NCBI GenBank assembly: GCA_026413225.1
Contig: CM048591.1
Location: forward strand, 36,363,803 to 36,427,802
From: Otis tarda
Taxonomy: Eukaryota; Chordata; Aves; Otidiformes; Otididae
Length of the DNA stretch: 64,000 nt
Direction: 5' to 3'
The notes beneath the pieces are model-generated. The model was not told the origin of the DNA, did no database searches, and worked only from the letters and a program-made list of their open reading frames with translations. The position numbers and the translations under genes are program-made. How positions within the stretch are numbered: position 1 is the stretch's first letter; each line of letters opens with the position of its first letter. Below are positions 44,946 through 58,600 of this stretch, piece after piece.

Positions 44946-47900
44946 CCTCATTCTCATATAAAGAGAGCTTTATGCAGGGAAAAAGAAGGTTAGCATAGCC
45001 AAAAATGGCTTCTGACCGATAAAAAAAACAATCAACCAAAAAAAAAACCAAAGTAAGATAAACAAAATCAGTTTGTAAGTACTATTGCTAGAGATACTAA
45101 GGGCAAAGCATACCCTGTCACTGACATGGAAAGTGGCTGACAGTATAAAGTAACAAATAAAAGTGAGAAAGTTTAAATATTTGCTGCCAATATGACCAGC
45201 CAGAACCACAGCCACATGCAATTCATTCTCTTGAGAATCTTGCCAGTGCTTTTTGTTTTGCTTTTAATGCAGGAAACCCAGTGGACACGGTTTGGCCTTC
45301 ATGCGTACCAGCTTTACACCGATGCCTGCCTTTGGCACTGTGAGTGATGAGCACACACATTGGGAGATCTGCACACGCTGTTTTCACACAGAAACAGGGA
45401 ATCGCATGGGAATTTTTTAATGCCCCTCTCTGAGTTTGTATCAGTCTGTACCATGTGCAAGTTATACTGCCTCAGGCTGCTCTGAATGGCACATGTTGAT
45501 TGTCCATGAAGTGTGGCGGATAGGAAGCAGCGATGCAGCATTGCATCACCCATCACACATCCATTTCTCCTTGCCACCTGACTGTCCCAGTGACAAGAAC
45601 CCAGAGCCACTCCTCTCCCCCCTCACTTGCTTACATACCTTCGAAGAGCTCTGCAGGTCTTTGACAGCTGAATTAATTACCAAATTTATCTACTAAACAT
45701 TACTTCTTTCCAAGGACAAACTCCATCCTGTCATGCTCCTTTCCCACTCCCTTCAAAAGGACTGCATCTCTCCACAAGAGGAGCCGCTTTGGAGGAAGAT
45801 GGGCACTGGTTTTCTAGAGGCTAGATTCCTCTGCACAGCATGTCGGTGAAGCTCCTGCAGCATCTTCTCTAAGCTCACACGACAAAAGCGACTCTAGTAC
45901 CACAAAATGCTCATCCTTCAACAGAGGCACCATTCTTGTCTCGCAGGGCCCCCACACTCCCCCAGACACACCAGTTTCCCAGGTACCAGCTGAAAGGCCG
46001 GGCATTTGGCTACGTTCCGGAGGCAATAGGAGGGCTGCAGCACAGCGGCTTGAGCAAGGGGTAGGTGTGTCACACTAGGGCTCTTAAGCCAAAACAATGA
46101 ATAAAAGGTGTTCTGCTTGTTCGGGTTGCAGTTCTCTGTCCTTCCTGCTAACACACTTCCCCTCTTAGGAGAGGGGGAAAAAAAGGGAAAAACAAGAGTG
46201 TTGCCTAAACCTTTAAGCCCTTTGAAAAGAGAAGCTTTATATTCATGTAGGTATAAATAAAAGCATGCAGTTTTATGTGGCTACAAGGGCAGGAGACACC
46301 GGAGGGTTGTACTCTGGCTACATATAAATAGAGTTTGCTTAAACAGTGGCAGGATGTGAACAATTGCATAGTAAGCGTATAGTTATCCACACATGCTTAG
46401 AATGACATGGGCATGGGAAACCTACTACTACCCTCTTTAATCCTGTAAAGTAGTCTGCTCCTTCTAGGTCTCACATGAGGTCTGAGCCTACCTTGTTTAC
46501 AAACTCCCTAGGGCCTGTGGCAAAACACAATAATAAAACCTGAACCAGAAAGATCAGACCAGACAGGCTGTGAACAGCTTGCTCCCCACATGAGGAGCCA
46601 GGACGTTTTCCTTTTCTCTTAAGAAAGTGCTTAATGGTTGGGCTGAGGCGTAATTTGGTTTGGGCTATAAGGAGACTTCCCCTCACCCTTTTCAACATAC
46701 TGCTTTTTTTTAAAAAAGCATAAGTTATTGGTTTAAATAAATAGCCCATGAAGTTGGTGGATGCTTGTTAAAACACTTCACCTACTGAAATACTGGTGGA
46801 GTCAGTTTTCAACTAACAGCATACAACCTAGTGATTTTATTACCAAAAAAAAAAAAAGAAAAATCTCACTGTTAACCCACTACATACAAATCACAGCAAA
46901 TCAAATCCAGCTGCACAGACACTTTTCTGTTTTAGCAGAGAGCAAACCAGAGCAGAAGCCTGCTTGCCCAGCAAAGCAGGACCCTTGAGCCCATGGGATG
47001 GCTCTGGGTAGTGCTGCATGAGCCCTCTGTCCTGTCTGGGGACAGTTTGCACCAGTAAGCACAGTGCTAGTGAGCTGGTGGGAGCAGGGAATATAGAGCC
47101 AGACATATCGTTGCCTCTTTAATAGTTATCCTGTTTCTTTCCTGCTGAATGCAGCCTAAAACATCTGTGGGACTGACATGCAGGCAGATGGAGGAGTGAA
47201 AATCAAGTTGCCCCAAAGCGGTGTTTCCCCACAAAAGCAAGAAGAGAGGCACAAATCATCAAACTACTGCTTTCAATGTGAGAAAGGGGCGAAGAGAGAC
47301 ACTAGTAGAGTAGGGGAAGGGGGATTTGTAATGGGGTCAGCCAAAAGCAAACTCCGCTCAGAAAATTCATTATGGAAGTTTCCCATCCCAGTGAACACAG
47401 ACCGCAGTTCTCAGCCCAAGTGCCCCTTTCCAAACGAGGTGACATTGCTCCCTCAGGGAGATCCTATCCATCCCCTGGGAAAGTCCTTTTTGGTCTTGCA
47501 GAGAAACAAAGAAAGGGTTTGCTTTTTCACATATTAAGTTCAGCTGCCTCCTGTCTCCAGAGTACCGTGCCCAGGTTCAATATTGATTCCTTCTGTGGTA
47601 CAAACACTCTCAGTCCTTGCTGCAGCATACCACTTATCTTTCAACACTTTCTTCATAGCTCTGAAACACTTGAGGTGCTGACAATTTGCTCACTCTAGCA
47701 ATCAATAGCATTGGGTGAAGCCCTTTTTAGAGTTTGCAGTGGTAAACTTTTCACAAATTCACTGCTTGTTCATGTTTCTAGACCATAAGTATGTAACTTC
47801 CTGATTTTTTTGACCTCTCACCTATTGCCAGCTGCAAATCTTCTCCAGATGGAATAACTGTCTCCAGCAGATGTGAGGCACTGGGGTTTGCAGCCCTTGC

Positions 47901-49136
47901 AGACACAGGTGGTTGAAAGGCTGGTATCAAGCAAGTCAATATTGAACTGATTAGCTGTCTCCCCCATTACTCAAGATAACTTGGTTTCTTTTGGGGTTGT
48001 TTTATTTTTATTTTGAGGAAGTATTTTTGCTCGGCCTTTCCACAGGCAGGAACCGCAGTCCTGCCCGCCTCTTGACTGAGCAGACATTCAGGACATTCCA
48101 GGAAGGTGCTACCTTTCTAAAATTTAGTTTGGACATGTCTCCTTAGTTCAGCTTTTGTGCTTAAGACTTGCCTAATGGATCGTGCTTTGCCCTGGAGATC
48201 AGTAGCACTGGTGAGTTCTCCTCTTCTGCACTTTCAGGGATGCCAGAAGAAGCTAACCCTCCAAATGGGCTCTGCAGTGTGAATACAGGAGACTGTTCCT
48301 GTGCACAGCTGACATCTATTGGCAACGATTACAGTAACCAATACCAGTGGAGTAATCTGCTCTGGCCGTGACAGTTTTCATCTGTTATTGCTTAGCACAG
48401 TCCTCCTTGTTCTTTTTTTGCATGCTTCACAGTGCAACACCCCTGGATGCCTTTCTCAACCCTGCCAAGGACCAAAGCCCTTTGCTTTCATCCTTATTTC
48501 GGCTTTTGAAACACTTTTCAGCAGTAGCCTTTGTACTCAGGCCAGTGTTTAGGTATTCATGCCGTTATCCAATCTTCAAAAGTACCAGCGAATTAAATAG
48601 GAGGTTGATTACAGCCAATTCCCCTCTTTCTACTCACTCGCTCCCTGAGTGAGAAGTGTTGTCTTGTGCTGCATCGTGAGTGCAACTTTCATGAGCTCCT
48701 CAAAGCCGCTCCCAACACTGGAAGCTGGGCCAAAGGCTGGGAGTCTTTTTTTTCACTGGCTATTATCCCACAAAACAGATGAAAGAGCATCTGAGGGGTT
48801 TCTGAAGAAGTGCTAGTTCATCTAGCACTAGCATCTAGTTCTGCCATGCACACAAGTATAGTTTCATTTTCCTCCTCCTCCTGTACGTAACTTCAAAAAC
48901 AATCACACAAACCTGTGGTGCAGTTCAGTGAACTTTTAAGCTCTTTTTCAGGGCTTCTAACTTGTACTTGTACTTTCTGCTTTCTGGCATTGTGACCACT
49001 CTAAGAAAAAGTTAAATTTCATTGGCACGAACATAAGGTAAAACTAACTTCTGCTCATCTTTATCCATAAATTCATTCTGCATGAAAACAGTAGCCAAGT
49101 CCCGTGTACCATATGGTAAAAATAAATAAAAAGCAA

Positions 49137-49156
49137 AAAAAAAAAAAAAAAAAAAG
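49137..49156. repeat. Poly-A run
   Basis: A run of about 20 A after AATAAATAAAAAGC. It resembles the tail of a retroposed transcript, but no parent sequence is recognisable upstream. Confidence 0.7.
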
Positions 49157-51203
49157 CACATCTTTATTTTCTGTGTTAAACACAGAATTCAATTCTCCTT
49201 CAAATTAGAATTTTCACTTATGCTGATTCTTCACAGACACTGCCCATTTTAATCAAAATTAAACGGCAGGCTGGGCAGATGTTGTTTTACTTTAAGTGTG
49301 TTACAGAGCTTCAGGGCAACGCCAAACTAGGAGGCATTGAACAATTTGTTTGGGAAGTGGGGATGCACTTCCACAGCAGTTCCAGCCAAGCCAAGCCTGA
49401 GCTACCTGAGCCATGAGTTTTGTTCTGCGCTGACACCTGAGCTGGTAACCATGCAGCTGTATGGTGCACTGGTTCAGGGAAATGAAGTAAATGGGTCTTA
49501 ACCTTACTAAAACACTGATTTACCTTCAGCCAGGCCAGTCTCCTGATCTAAGCCATCATACAGTCAAACAGCACTAATGTTGTTACTGGAAAGAGAGACA
49601 AGGGGGGAAACACAGCTGGAAGCAGAGAGAAAGGCGAGAGTGCAGCAGCCCGAGATTTAATCAGTTTTAATTTCTGTGGAACCACACCTTTAGTCATTCA
49701 GCTGAAGACACATTGTTCCTTAGTGCCCTCATATATTGGTTTTAATAAATTTTTTATACATTTAGGTACAAGTCAGGAAAAATACCCAAACCTGTGTCTC
49801 ATGCTGTGAAAGTGCCGGAATTAAACCAGTCATGTCTGCTTGATGCTGCTGTGAGCAGGTCCACTCTCTGCAAAATCAAGACTCTTGTTGGTAGTGTTAA
49901 AAATCCAGCAGTTGCTAATGGTAAGTATCATATTGCATTGCTATCCATTTTGAAAAGGCTAACTTCCACCCAGCAAAGGAACCCACAAACCTGTAATAAA
50001 GATTTACACGTTACGCTCTCCTGGCTCTGCATTCACTGCCAATCTCACATCAAAGAGTTGAAAGAACAGTCGAGGAGATTTCCTGCACAGAACAATCTCT
50101 TCTGCAGTCACAAGGCTCAGCTGTTTCTTTCAAATAAGCTCTGTTTCAGAATGGACAGAATTACAGCCTGATAAATAAAATCAGAAAAATAAGTTAATAA
50201 AAAGAGATGGGAAAGAAAAAGTATTTTCCTGTCAAAGCTCAATTTTAAAGACATCAAGGCTCAAGAAGGCTGGTAAGACAGCAGAAGCTGAAAAAAATGC
50301 CAAACATACTCAGTCAATATCTGACTACGAGTGACTGAATGTTTTACAGATTCCTGAATTTCTGAAGGCTGTGTGGAGCCATCAATGACTACATCGTTTG
50401 GCCCTTCTGTATGTCTCAGTAGAGATTTGCCTAGTTGTTCCTGCCGCAAGCACAAAATTTTTCACTGAACTAGAGCATGTATTTCAAAAAGGCCTCTAGG
50501 ACTGATTTAAGGATTTCAAGTGATGCACAGCCACCATGCCTCTAGGGTGATTGTTCCAGTGGCTCCCCACCCTCAGGGTTAAGCATTTAGGATTCCAGAT
50601 AGAATGTGTTTGGCTTTAGCTTGCAAGCACTTATGGAAGACTTCTACCCCGATGGGTTTCAAAGCTTTTCAAAAGTTTTAAAATGCGTTTATACAGAAAA
50701 TTGTCTTCCACTTCCTCTTTAAATGCAGCCACTGTGATGGTGAGACACAAGCCTTTCCTCCAGCATGCAACAGTTCTACCTAGTGCTTGAGCTCAATACT
50801 CAGGAAAGAGTTAGACTTGCCAGGAGTAAGGGAGAGGAGGATTTAGGAAAGTAGAATGTGCTTAAGAAGCCAGTAAATTTCATAGGTCCAATGTAACACT
50901 CGTAAGCCTATAGAAAAGCATCTTGAATGTAGAAATGAACAGTTCTGGTCAGGACCTTAATATTGCCCTTATTCTAAAGATAATACAACTCTAGCTGCTG
51001 ACTGAACTGTAGAAGCACATGACAATTTCAGCCCTTTGACGTTTCTGGTACCCTTGCTGCATGCTGCAGCGAAGAGCTTTTACTGGAAAGATTCCCTTGC
51101 AAGCGGTCGGCCTAGGGTGGCATCTTTGACACGGCAACCTCACATCTGATAGCTTAGCTCTGGGCAGCACAGTGACACAACTAATGAAGGCAGAATCTTA
51201 TTG

Positions 51204-51233
51204 AATATTATTCAATTATTATTGAATAATATT
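51204..51233. repeat. Perfect 12-bp inverted repeat, 6-base loop
   Basis: AATATTATTCAA and TTGAATAATATT are exact reverse complements separated by TTATTA. It lies about 360 bases beyond the SAXO1 polyadenylation signal in the direction of SAXO1 transcription. Confidence 0.8.
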
Positions 51234-51574
51234 AATCCCTTAATTGTATCTTTTGTATGGGAGTGACTGAGGAGACCTGATCTCAGACTTTGTTATCCAG
51301 CCGTGACTTTCAAGTGTGACTTCACAGCATGTAATTCCTCCAAAGAGGCTGTTCTACCGCTGTCATCACGGACACGGCTGAACCCTCGTTATGCTAATAA
51401 TAATGTATGTTACTATGAGATCTCTCTTTCAGTGCCTCGGTGGGAGGATATCTCTCTCAATTAAAGGGCATGAGCTAGGTGGGAAAAAGGAAAAAAATCC
51501 AGAGAAATAAACATTAATGTGTCTTTTCCCTGGATTTTATGTTTTTCACTTGTGCAAATGATCCAGAAAAAGCC

Positions 51575-51735
51575 AATGCCTAGGAATTAAGTTTATTTTA
51601 AGAACTCTTTAAATATTAAATCAGTAATTTGTTTGAAAGAAGGTTACAACCAAAATCAAGTTGTCGTTTGTAGCTCACTGAGGCCCTGGTCTTTGAATCA
51701 ATTTCCAAGCAGGCTGCATCGGCTCTATTTTTCTT
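51575..51735 (-). other. SAXO1: SAXO1 3'UTR
   Basis: A short non-coding stretch between the TGA and the expected cleavage zone 10-30 bases past the AATAAA. Its exact end is inferred. Confidence 0.55.
51592..51597 (-). terminator. SAXO1: SAXO1 polyadenylation signal
   Basis: TTTATT on the + strand is AATAAA on the - strand, 139 bases after the SAXO1 stop. It is the first canonical hexamer in that direction, implying a short 3'UTR. Confidence 0.65.
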
Positions 51736-52688
51736 TCAGTGTCCACCTTGCAGGCACTCACTCTTGGAAGCACGGATATAGAAATCATGACCATGAGCAT
51801 CAGTTCCCTGAAAGATGTAACCAGGTGGGTTTTTGTAAGAGGCCAGGCACTTAACAATGTTCTTTGGTGTGTAGCTGATAGCATAGGTGGTATCAGCATC
51901 CAGCCGAGTGTCATGCTTTGGGCCTGACCAGTCAGGTTTACAGCTCTTCGTAACTGTGAGTGGATGAGGCACATAATGGGTCTGAAAGGTAGTCAAGAAA
52001 TCCCTTGGTTTTGCTGGGAAAGTCAGCTCCGGAGCATGAATTATAGGTTTTTGTCTCTTGCAGACCCAAGGCTTATAGTCTTCCTTCATTGTAGAAGAGC
52101 TATTGAATGGTGCAGTACTTTGTTTAAGCTTGGTGGAAGAGCAACAAATCTTGGCTGGCTCACCATTTGGGTACTTGTAATGTAGCTGAGTAGTGGTGTG
52201 AAGGTCCATTTTCTCCAGAGGAGGAAGATATACGTCACGTTTTTTGGTGAATATGGGAAGCCGTGGCCAAGGCTGGTATTTCTCCTGAAACTCAGTAGTA
52301 GAGGAAAATGGAAGATCAGGGCCAAGCTTCTGCTGGTATGGTTTTGCAAGCTTGGCTGGCTCACCAGCCATACCCTTGTAAGAAATTTTGTGGGTAGTGA
52401 GGCCATCAAATGGGACCTCATTGACCTTGTATTTCTCAGTTTTATGGACATAACGTTTCTGCGGAGGATGTGGCACATAATTCACTCTGTAATTGGTTAC
52501 GTTCTCAAAGGGAGTCTTGGCTTTCCGGAACAGATTCAGAGGTTTGAAGCTTTTAGTGGCAACAGGCCCCCTGTAGAGATAATCATCCTGGACAATGGTT
52601 CTGTAGTCAAACTTTTCTTCTGATGGGCGAAACCTGTTGTTTGGTCGGATCATCTCTGTCTTTGGTTCATCCCATAGCACATAGTCAT
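51736..52688 (-). CDS. SAXO1: SAXO1 last coding exon
   Basis: 953 bases. On the minus strand the acceptor is CTTGTGTTTCAG, two bases complete an aspartate codon, and the frame runs 316 codons to TGA at 51738-51736. It contains eight Mn-type modules spaced about 30-40 residues, with linkers rich in proline and lysine (GEPAKLAKPY, GEPAKICCSS, YVPHPLTVTKSCKPDWSGP). The end, FIYIRAS-like HDFYIRASKSECLQGGH, is shorter than the human tail. The GTG at 52680 is an internal valine, not a start. Confidence 0.95.
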
Positions 52689-55600
52689 CTGAAACACAAG
52701 AGGAATCCTATCTAAGTGCTCAACTGAAGTTCTTTGATGAGTTTAGGCATATACCATATTATGGTATTGATTACTACATTTTCTTCTGTAATAAATATTT
52801 GTTGATATTCTAGTGACTGACAAATCCTATGAAAAGAGCTACTTTAACATTATACACATTATACACTAGTGTGCTAAGCCCTGGAAATGCTTAGCGTCTA
52901 CATAGAAAATGGAATGAAAATAGTCCTGTATCCACCCACACTTACAGAGATGGTGAAATACAACATGGAAAGATTAATTTACATTCTCAGTCTTGCAGAG
53001 ACATTTTCTACAGTTGACTGTGTGGCTGCTGTCCTCATGCTCAGTCAACCAGAACTGATGAAAGTGGAGTATCCTGGTACTGACTCCAACTCCTTTCATT
53101 TGCCTTCCTGCAGCTATGTCGTGGCCAGCTCAGAGCACAGGCAGAGTACGCTTATGTCTGCAGAAGGCCGTTCAGGTGTCTCTCACAGTATATCTGGGGC
53201 AAGGAGAACCAGATGTCCACCATTCCTCTCTAAAGGCCAAGTTGCAGTGCTATCCTTTGTCTTTGTGCCTTCTCATTTGGGGATGCCTTGATCTCTCAGC
53301 TGTACAGATGTGGTGCTGCCTACTGTTTGCTGAGTTCAGGGTTTTGCAGCTCCTCAGCTCTTGGCTTTGCTCTCTGTGGTACTCCTGCTGTCAGTACAAG
53401 CAGTAACTCGGTCTCAAATTCTTCCTTATTAGAAAAACTGTGCTGGAATTTGCAGGCCAAGACTACACTGAACTGAAGCATTGAATCGTATCGCAGAGAT
53501 AATCCATACTCCAGAAATCTTGCTATGCAATTTAATGACAAAGAAAATGTTTTAGGCAGCATTTTAGAGACATTCGTATCTTCCTTCATTGGCAGGATAT
53601 GAGGGGAAAAAAAATGAGGCATTGAGACATAAAAAGATTTGCACTCAGTCACACTAGAAATCTATTGAAAAGCTGCCTAACCCTCCAACCAGTGCTGCAG
53701 CCACAAGACCATCATTTTTTCCCTTCCTAGTAATCTTGTGCAACTTCCCCTAGAGAGCATTATGGTTACTGGTAGGAAGTTGAAATGAAATAGTCTTGGA
53801 GCTAACTCAAGTCTTTTTTTTTTTAATTTTCCCTCCTTTCAAACCACATTGAGAGTCATGAGGCAAATCAGCTTCCAGCTGACTCTGCACAGGAAGGAAA
53901 TCTGGATTTCAAAGTACTAGAGAGTAAATGATGCAATTAGGTACCAGGATATTTGAACTCTCCAGTCCAAACAGAGTTATTCCTCTTGAACGGCAGTGGC
54001 TATCGTACTGCACAAACACAATTACACAAAGAATGTGTTCATTACAGTGTGAAGTTAACCCCTCAAAAAAGTGGCTTTTTGCCCCAATTAGGTGTTCATT
54101 TAAGGTCCTTCTCGTTCAAATCAAGTTGTTCTGCCCTCGCGGAAGAGCAGAAGCAGCAGCCACATGGACTGTGCTGCTCCCAACGAGCACCCTGGCCCTT
54201 GGGTACAGAGCTGCCCTCATGCTGCTAATTTGTGTAGCCAGCTGAGAACACAGGCCTGCCTGTGTGCACTGGCACAGCCGTTTATTTGCCACTGTTGGTG
54301 ACACAGAAGCCCACGTCACATGCCCTGCTAATGCCAGGGGTGTTTAAATGCCCCAGGTGCTCCTGTTTGCCTGGGGGAAGAGAAGATCTCCAGCCACCAC
54401 TGCACTGGTGGGATGCTGACCTTGTGCCTATGCCTAGGGTACATCACTTTCCTGGAGAGATCCGGCACAGGACATACAGGGACACGTGTCGTTACAGAGG
54501 TTGTAGTAACAAAGTGCTAAAAAGTGAGAAGCTTATTATGTTCTCCCATCATCTTTGCTGGACAATAGTCTGTGTTTTGGATGTAACCACAGCTTTTGTG
54601 AAATATTCAAAATATGACAAGCAAGTCCATCTGTCTTCAATTTTTAAAATTTACAAGCTCTACACATTTGGAGACCTCATAGGCATTATGAATTTATTTC
54701 ACTTAGTGTAAGCCAGCAGTGCTACTATTCCTTCAAAATATGTTACAATTTTATTGTAACTCTAATTCTTCTCCCATAGATATTAATAGTTTCCTATGTA
54801 GCACAATCTTGAAAACATTAGGGGGTACAGGAGAGAACGGAGGACACAAACCATATGTTACTGGAGGGTTAAGGCACATCTCACTGTAACTAAGCAAGAC
54901 AAACTAAAATTAGATTATGTGCCTGCAGACAGATAGAAACAACTACAGGTGTCGCATGGAGGAGACGAGAATTCTGAAACCTCAAGTTGCAAAGTCATCT
55001 CACATTAATTGCGATAGGCAATAGCACAATCATAAACTTACAGTGTCATTTGGGATATGGTGTGTTTAGTGGGAAGGACTATAACAATACAGTTGGAAAG
55101 GTAATTTAATACCAATGCAGCACAGTTTTATATGCTGCTTAAATATCTGAATTAGAATTTATTGAATAGCATGTTTCAAAATTTCACACTTGAGTAGTAA
55201 TGAATAAAACTTAGCAATGTTTAAAGAATAGCACAATGAAAACTTTTTTTTTTTGTGAAGCTGGGCCTTTAAAAGGGAATTCATTCAGTATGCAACTTGA
55301 TCGTTGAGGGGGTTTGGACAAAGATTTCCATTTGCAGTCATTTGGAAAAAAAATACTACAATTATAACCAAATGTCGCTGTGATACATTTTAATAGAGCT
55401 CTGGAGTAAGAGTTAAGACGCTGACCTAAACACTGATAAAAGACAAAGATGTACATCTGGTTCAGATACAGAAAAGTTAAGGATATCTAAACACAGAAGG
55501 AAAGATCCTCGGCTTGCCCAAAACAGCCTTTTTTTTTATTGGCTTCACTGAAGCTATTTCAATGAATACCATCTGGTGACACTGCCTGTGCAAAGCAAAC

Positions 55601-58600
55601 TGTTCAAAATTGTGTAAACGTGGGTATTTTGCATCTGTGGGTCATAGTCTTCACGACTCAAGTCACTCTAAATGGACACTATTTCCAATGTGCTTAATGT
55701 AAAAAACTCCAGTTTATGCCATTGCAAACATGTAGCTGCACTAAAGTCTGACTTTGAGTCATTTCAGCTGGGTAATCTTAACACTGCATTCACATACCTT
55801 TTATTTCCTTACTTCTTTCATCATTTTGAGTTTTAAGAAAAAAAAAATAGTTTTGTACATTGCAACAAACCTCAGTGCCAGCACCAATCATAAGCTTTTA
55901 TATTTGCACACAGCACAATAAAAATAAAATACAATAAAATAATTTAAAATTATTTGAATAAATACACAAATGCTAGCTATCCGCCTAGCAATGTTAGCTA
56001 ACTGGGAGATGTGCAGAGGGGAGGCAAAATCCTCTGATTTTCTACTTAGGATTTACTACCTAAACTAGCACAGTTGCTGTAACTGTGTAACTGAAATTTT
56101 CTCCCAGTGCATCCAGAGGAAAATTTGTGCTGGTGGAAAAAAAAGGAACAAAGCCCCCACAAAGACAAACTGCCTACACCAAGTTATTGCTACTGAGAAA
56201 CAAGGGCATAGTTAGCTGTGCAGTTCACTTGTTTTAACAGGAGTAGCGCTTGAGTGCTGTGGACATTTGTGTGGAAGTTCCATGTGTTTGAAATTCCCAT
56301 ATAAATCCCTTGCACATTCACAGATTAACTCTGCAGCATACGCAAAAGGGGCCCCATGCTTCATGACCTGCTCAGACCTAGCAAATTCTACCTATTTCAG
56401 ATGAGTTTGATCCACTGAATGTGTGGACCAGTCCTGCAGTATGGCAAGAGTGCGTCCTGTATATCCTAAAGATGATGCTGCTGAACCCACTTGAAGGTGT
56501 TCACATGGCCCTGCTTCTACCTGGGACGCCTGCAGGCCTGTCAGACATGCAAAGGAGAGGAATTCAGAGAGGTCCCAATGCTACCATTAATGCAGCACTG
56601 TATTCCCAACAATTTTGTTTTGTGTGGTTCCTGCACAGCTTGTTGGCATACACAGACAGAAGGAATAACAACTGCACACTGTTTTGATCAGTCTTCTTCA
56701 AACACGAAACTACTGCAGAAGTCCTGAAAGAAGCTGCAAGGGCACATACCTTTGTAAGTGGTTGTTGTGTTCATCTTGCCCCTGGGGATGTGTTGTGTCG
56801 TACGGGGGATGCATGGAGGTACTTGCAAGACAGGGAAGAAGTTATAATCTTTTTTGTAAGTGGAGGTCAAATCCATACTCTTATCACTCTTCACGTGTTT
56901 TTCAGGTCGTTTACGTATCTGTGGCAACACTGGATGAGCTACGTAATCTCTTCTGTGAAGAATAATTTCACAATGTCTTTTGTCTTAAGGAAAAAATAAT
57001 GTTAACTTTTTCTGGACACACAAATAAATTAATACTTCCCCTTACCTCCACAGCCTAAGAAAGTCTGGATAGAATACAAGCAGTTAATGAAACACACAAG
57101 TCTTTCACATTTGGAAACCTGGGCTCTGAAAAAGGAACTGAGGCAGCTCTGGACAACCTCAGGCATGGGGAGATATCAACAAAACAGTTTTTACAGCAAA
57201 ACACCAGTTGAGGAAAGAAACATCAATATGGTCAGACAGTAAGCTTTTTCTCAGGTACTGCTGTAAAAGAGCTGCTTTGAGATACTGAAGTAGCATTACT
57301 TAACTCCAACAAAACATTACAGAAACAAGATGGAGAAGGAAATAACATCACCATCCAACATTCACTAACCTGAACCTACTTCATTGCCAGCATCCTTTGG
57401 TACAGGGCAGAGAGTCTGCTGCCTGGCACCAGTTAATTCAATCTCTAGTGTCAGACTGCTTTTCCACTGGTGTGCAGATCTCTTTACACCATCGGCAGCT
57501 GGCCAGGAGAAGCGGCCAGTACAGGAGCTATTCTAGTATTAATATTGCACTTTGCTTTGCATCTGGAGTGATGCTGGGTGGGCAAGAGTCTGAGCCTCTG
57601 AACATACTGTATTTATTACATATTTTAGCAAATAAACAAAAGTCTGTTTGGTGCAGACCAGAAGAGAATTCACGTTGCAAAGTATTATGTACAGGGGTAA
57701 AAACAGAAATGCAGAAGTAAAAAAACCCATCCCAGAGCATCAAGAGGCGCTTATGTTGACATCATAAGCGTTGTAGCCCCTTGGCATAATTTTGTCAGCA
57801 ATTTTAAATTAATGTGTTTTTTAAGAAGGGCCAAGAAAAGACAAGCAGGAACACAACGGGCATGCAGCATCCTTGGTAGCAGGGAGGGCTCTTTCCCAAG
57901 CCATTCACACTGTACAACTCCACCTTTGAAACAGCCAAACCTGTACCAGAGGCAAGTAGCAGATTACAGGCAGGCAGCTCTTCACCAGTGATCAAGGGTT
58001 TTCTGGCAGTGTGAATACCTTTTCCCCCTCTATTGACTATTCCAGTACAACAGAACCTGCAGTGAAATTACCGAGGAGAGATCGTTCTGCTGATAAATCA
58101 GTGGCAACCTGCATCCAAGATGCTATGAAAAATGGTACTGCCTGCAACTCCCAGAGTTTTATCAATGGGGCTTGCTGTTGCAACATGACACCTAACACTC
58201 TGCAAAGTGTTATTAGAGAAGACTTCCAGCCAGCCTCACAGTCCCTGCAGTTATTCTCATAAACTCCATCAATTCATTCTCTCCGAGTTTAGCCACGCAG
58301 AACCAGAGCTTTTAGCAGCCCTCTATCAGGTGGTGGCACTTTTCTGCTAGGCCTTGGTACGTTCACACTAGGTGTATTTTCTTACCAGCGTTGCCCAGAG
58401 GACAGCAAGATTTGCAACCTGATGGCTAACTGTTCAGGCTCTGTGCTCTCTCCTCTTACAAGGGTAGGCAAGTTTTGCATATTTGGCAGAGTGCATGCTC
58501 TGAGAAAGCAAATATAAGTAGTTTCTGCACTTTCTTACTAGTCTGCTTTTCAGAAGTCCAGGAGTAACAGCTACTGTGGGAATCACTAGCCTTGTCTTAG

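Larger units (their letters stand above)
42976..51574. other. Intergenic region between convergent genes
   Basis: About 8.6 kb lies between the inferred ends of ADAMTSL1 and SAXO1. I recognise one antisense CR1 tail (about 44.5-44.95 kb), a poly-A run near 49137-49156, and a 12-bp inverted repeat at 51204-51233. Open frames of 119 and 125 codons near 47.2 and 49.8 kb have no splice or family support. Confidence 0.7.

Noticed and set aside
47178-47537. A 119-codon intergenic frame on the + strand
   Set aside because: It has no recognisable domain, no splice context and no codon pattern distinct from its surroundings.
49794-50171. A 125-codon intergenic frame on the + strand
   Set aside because: An ATG frame with Cys and Ser richness but no known family. 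Most likely chance in AT-rich sequence.
52678-52680. A start codon for SAXO1 at the beginning of its long frame
   Set aside because: The codon is GTG and lies eight bases inside an exon with a good acceptor. The frame joins upstream exons with matching phases, so it encodes an internal valine.
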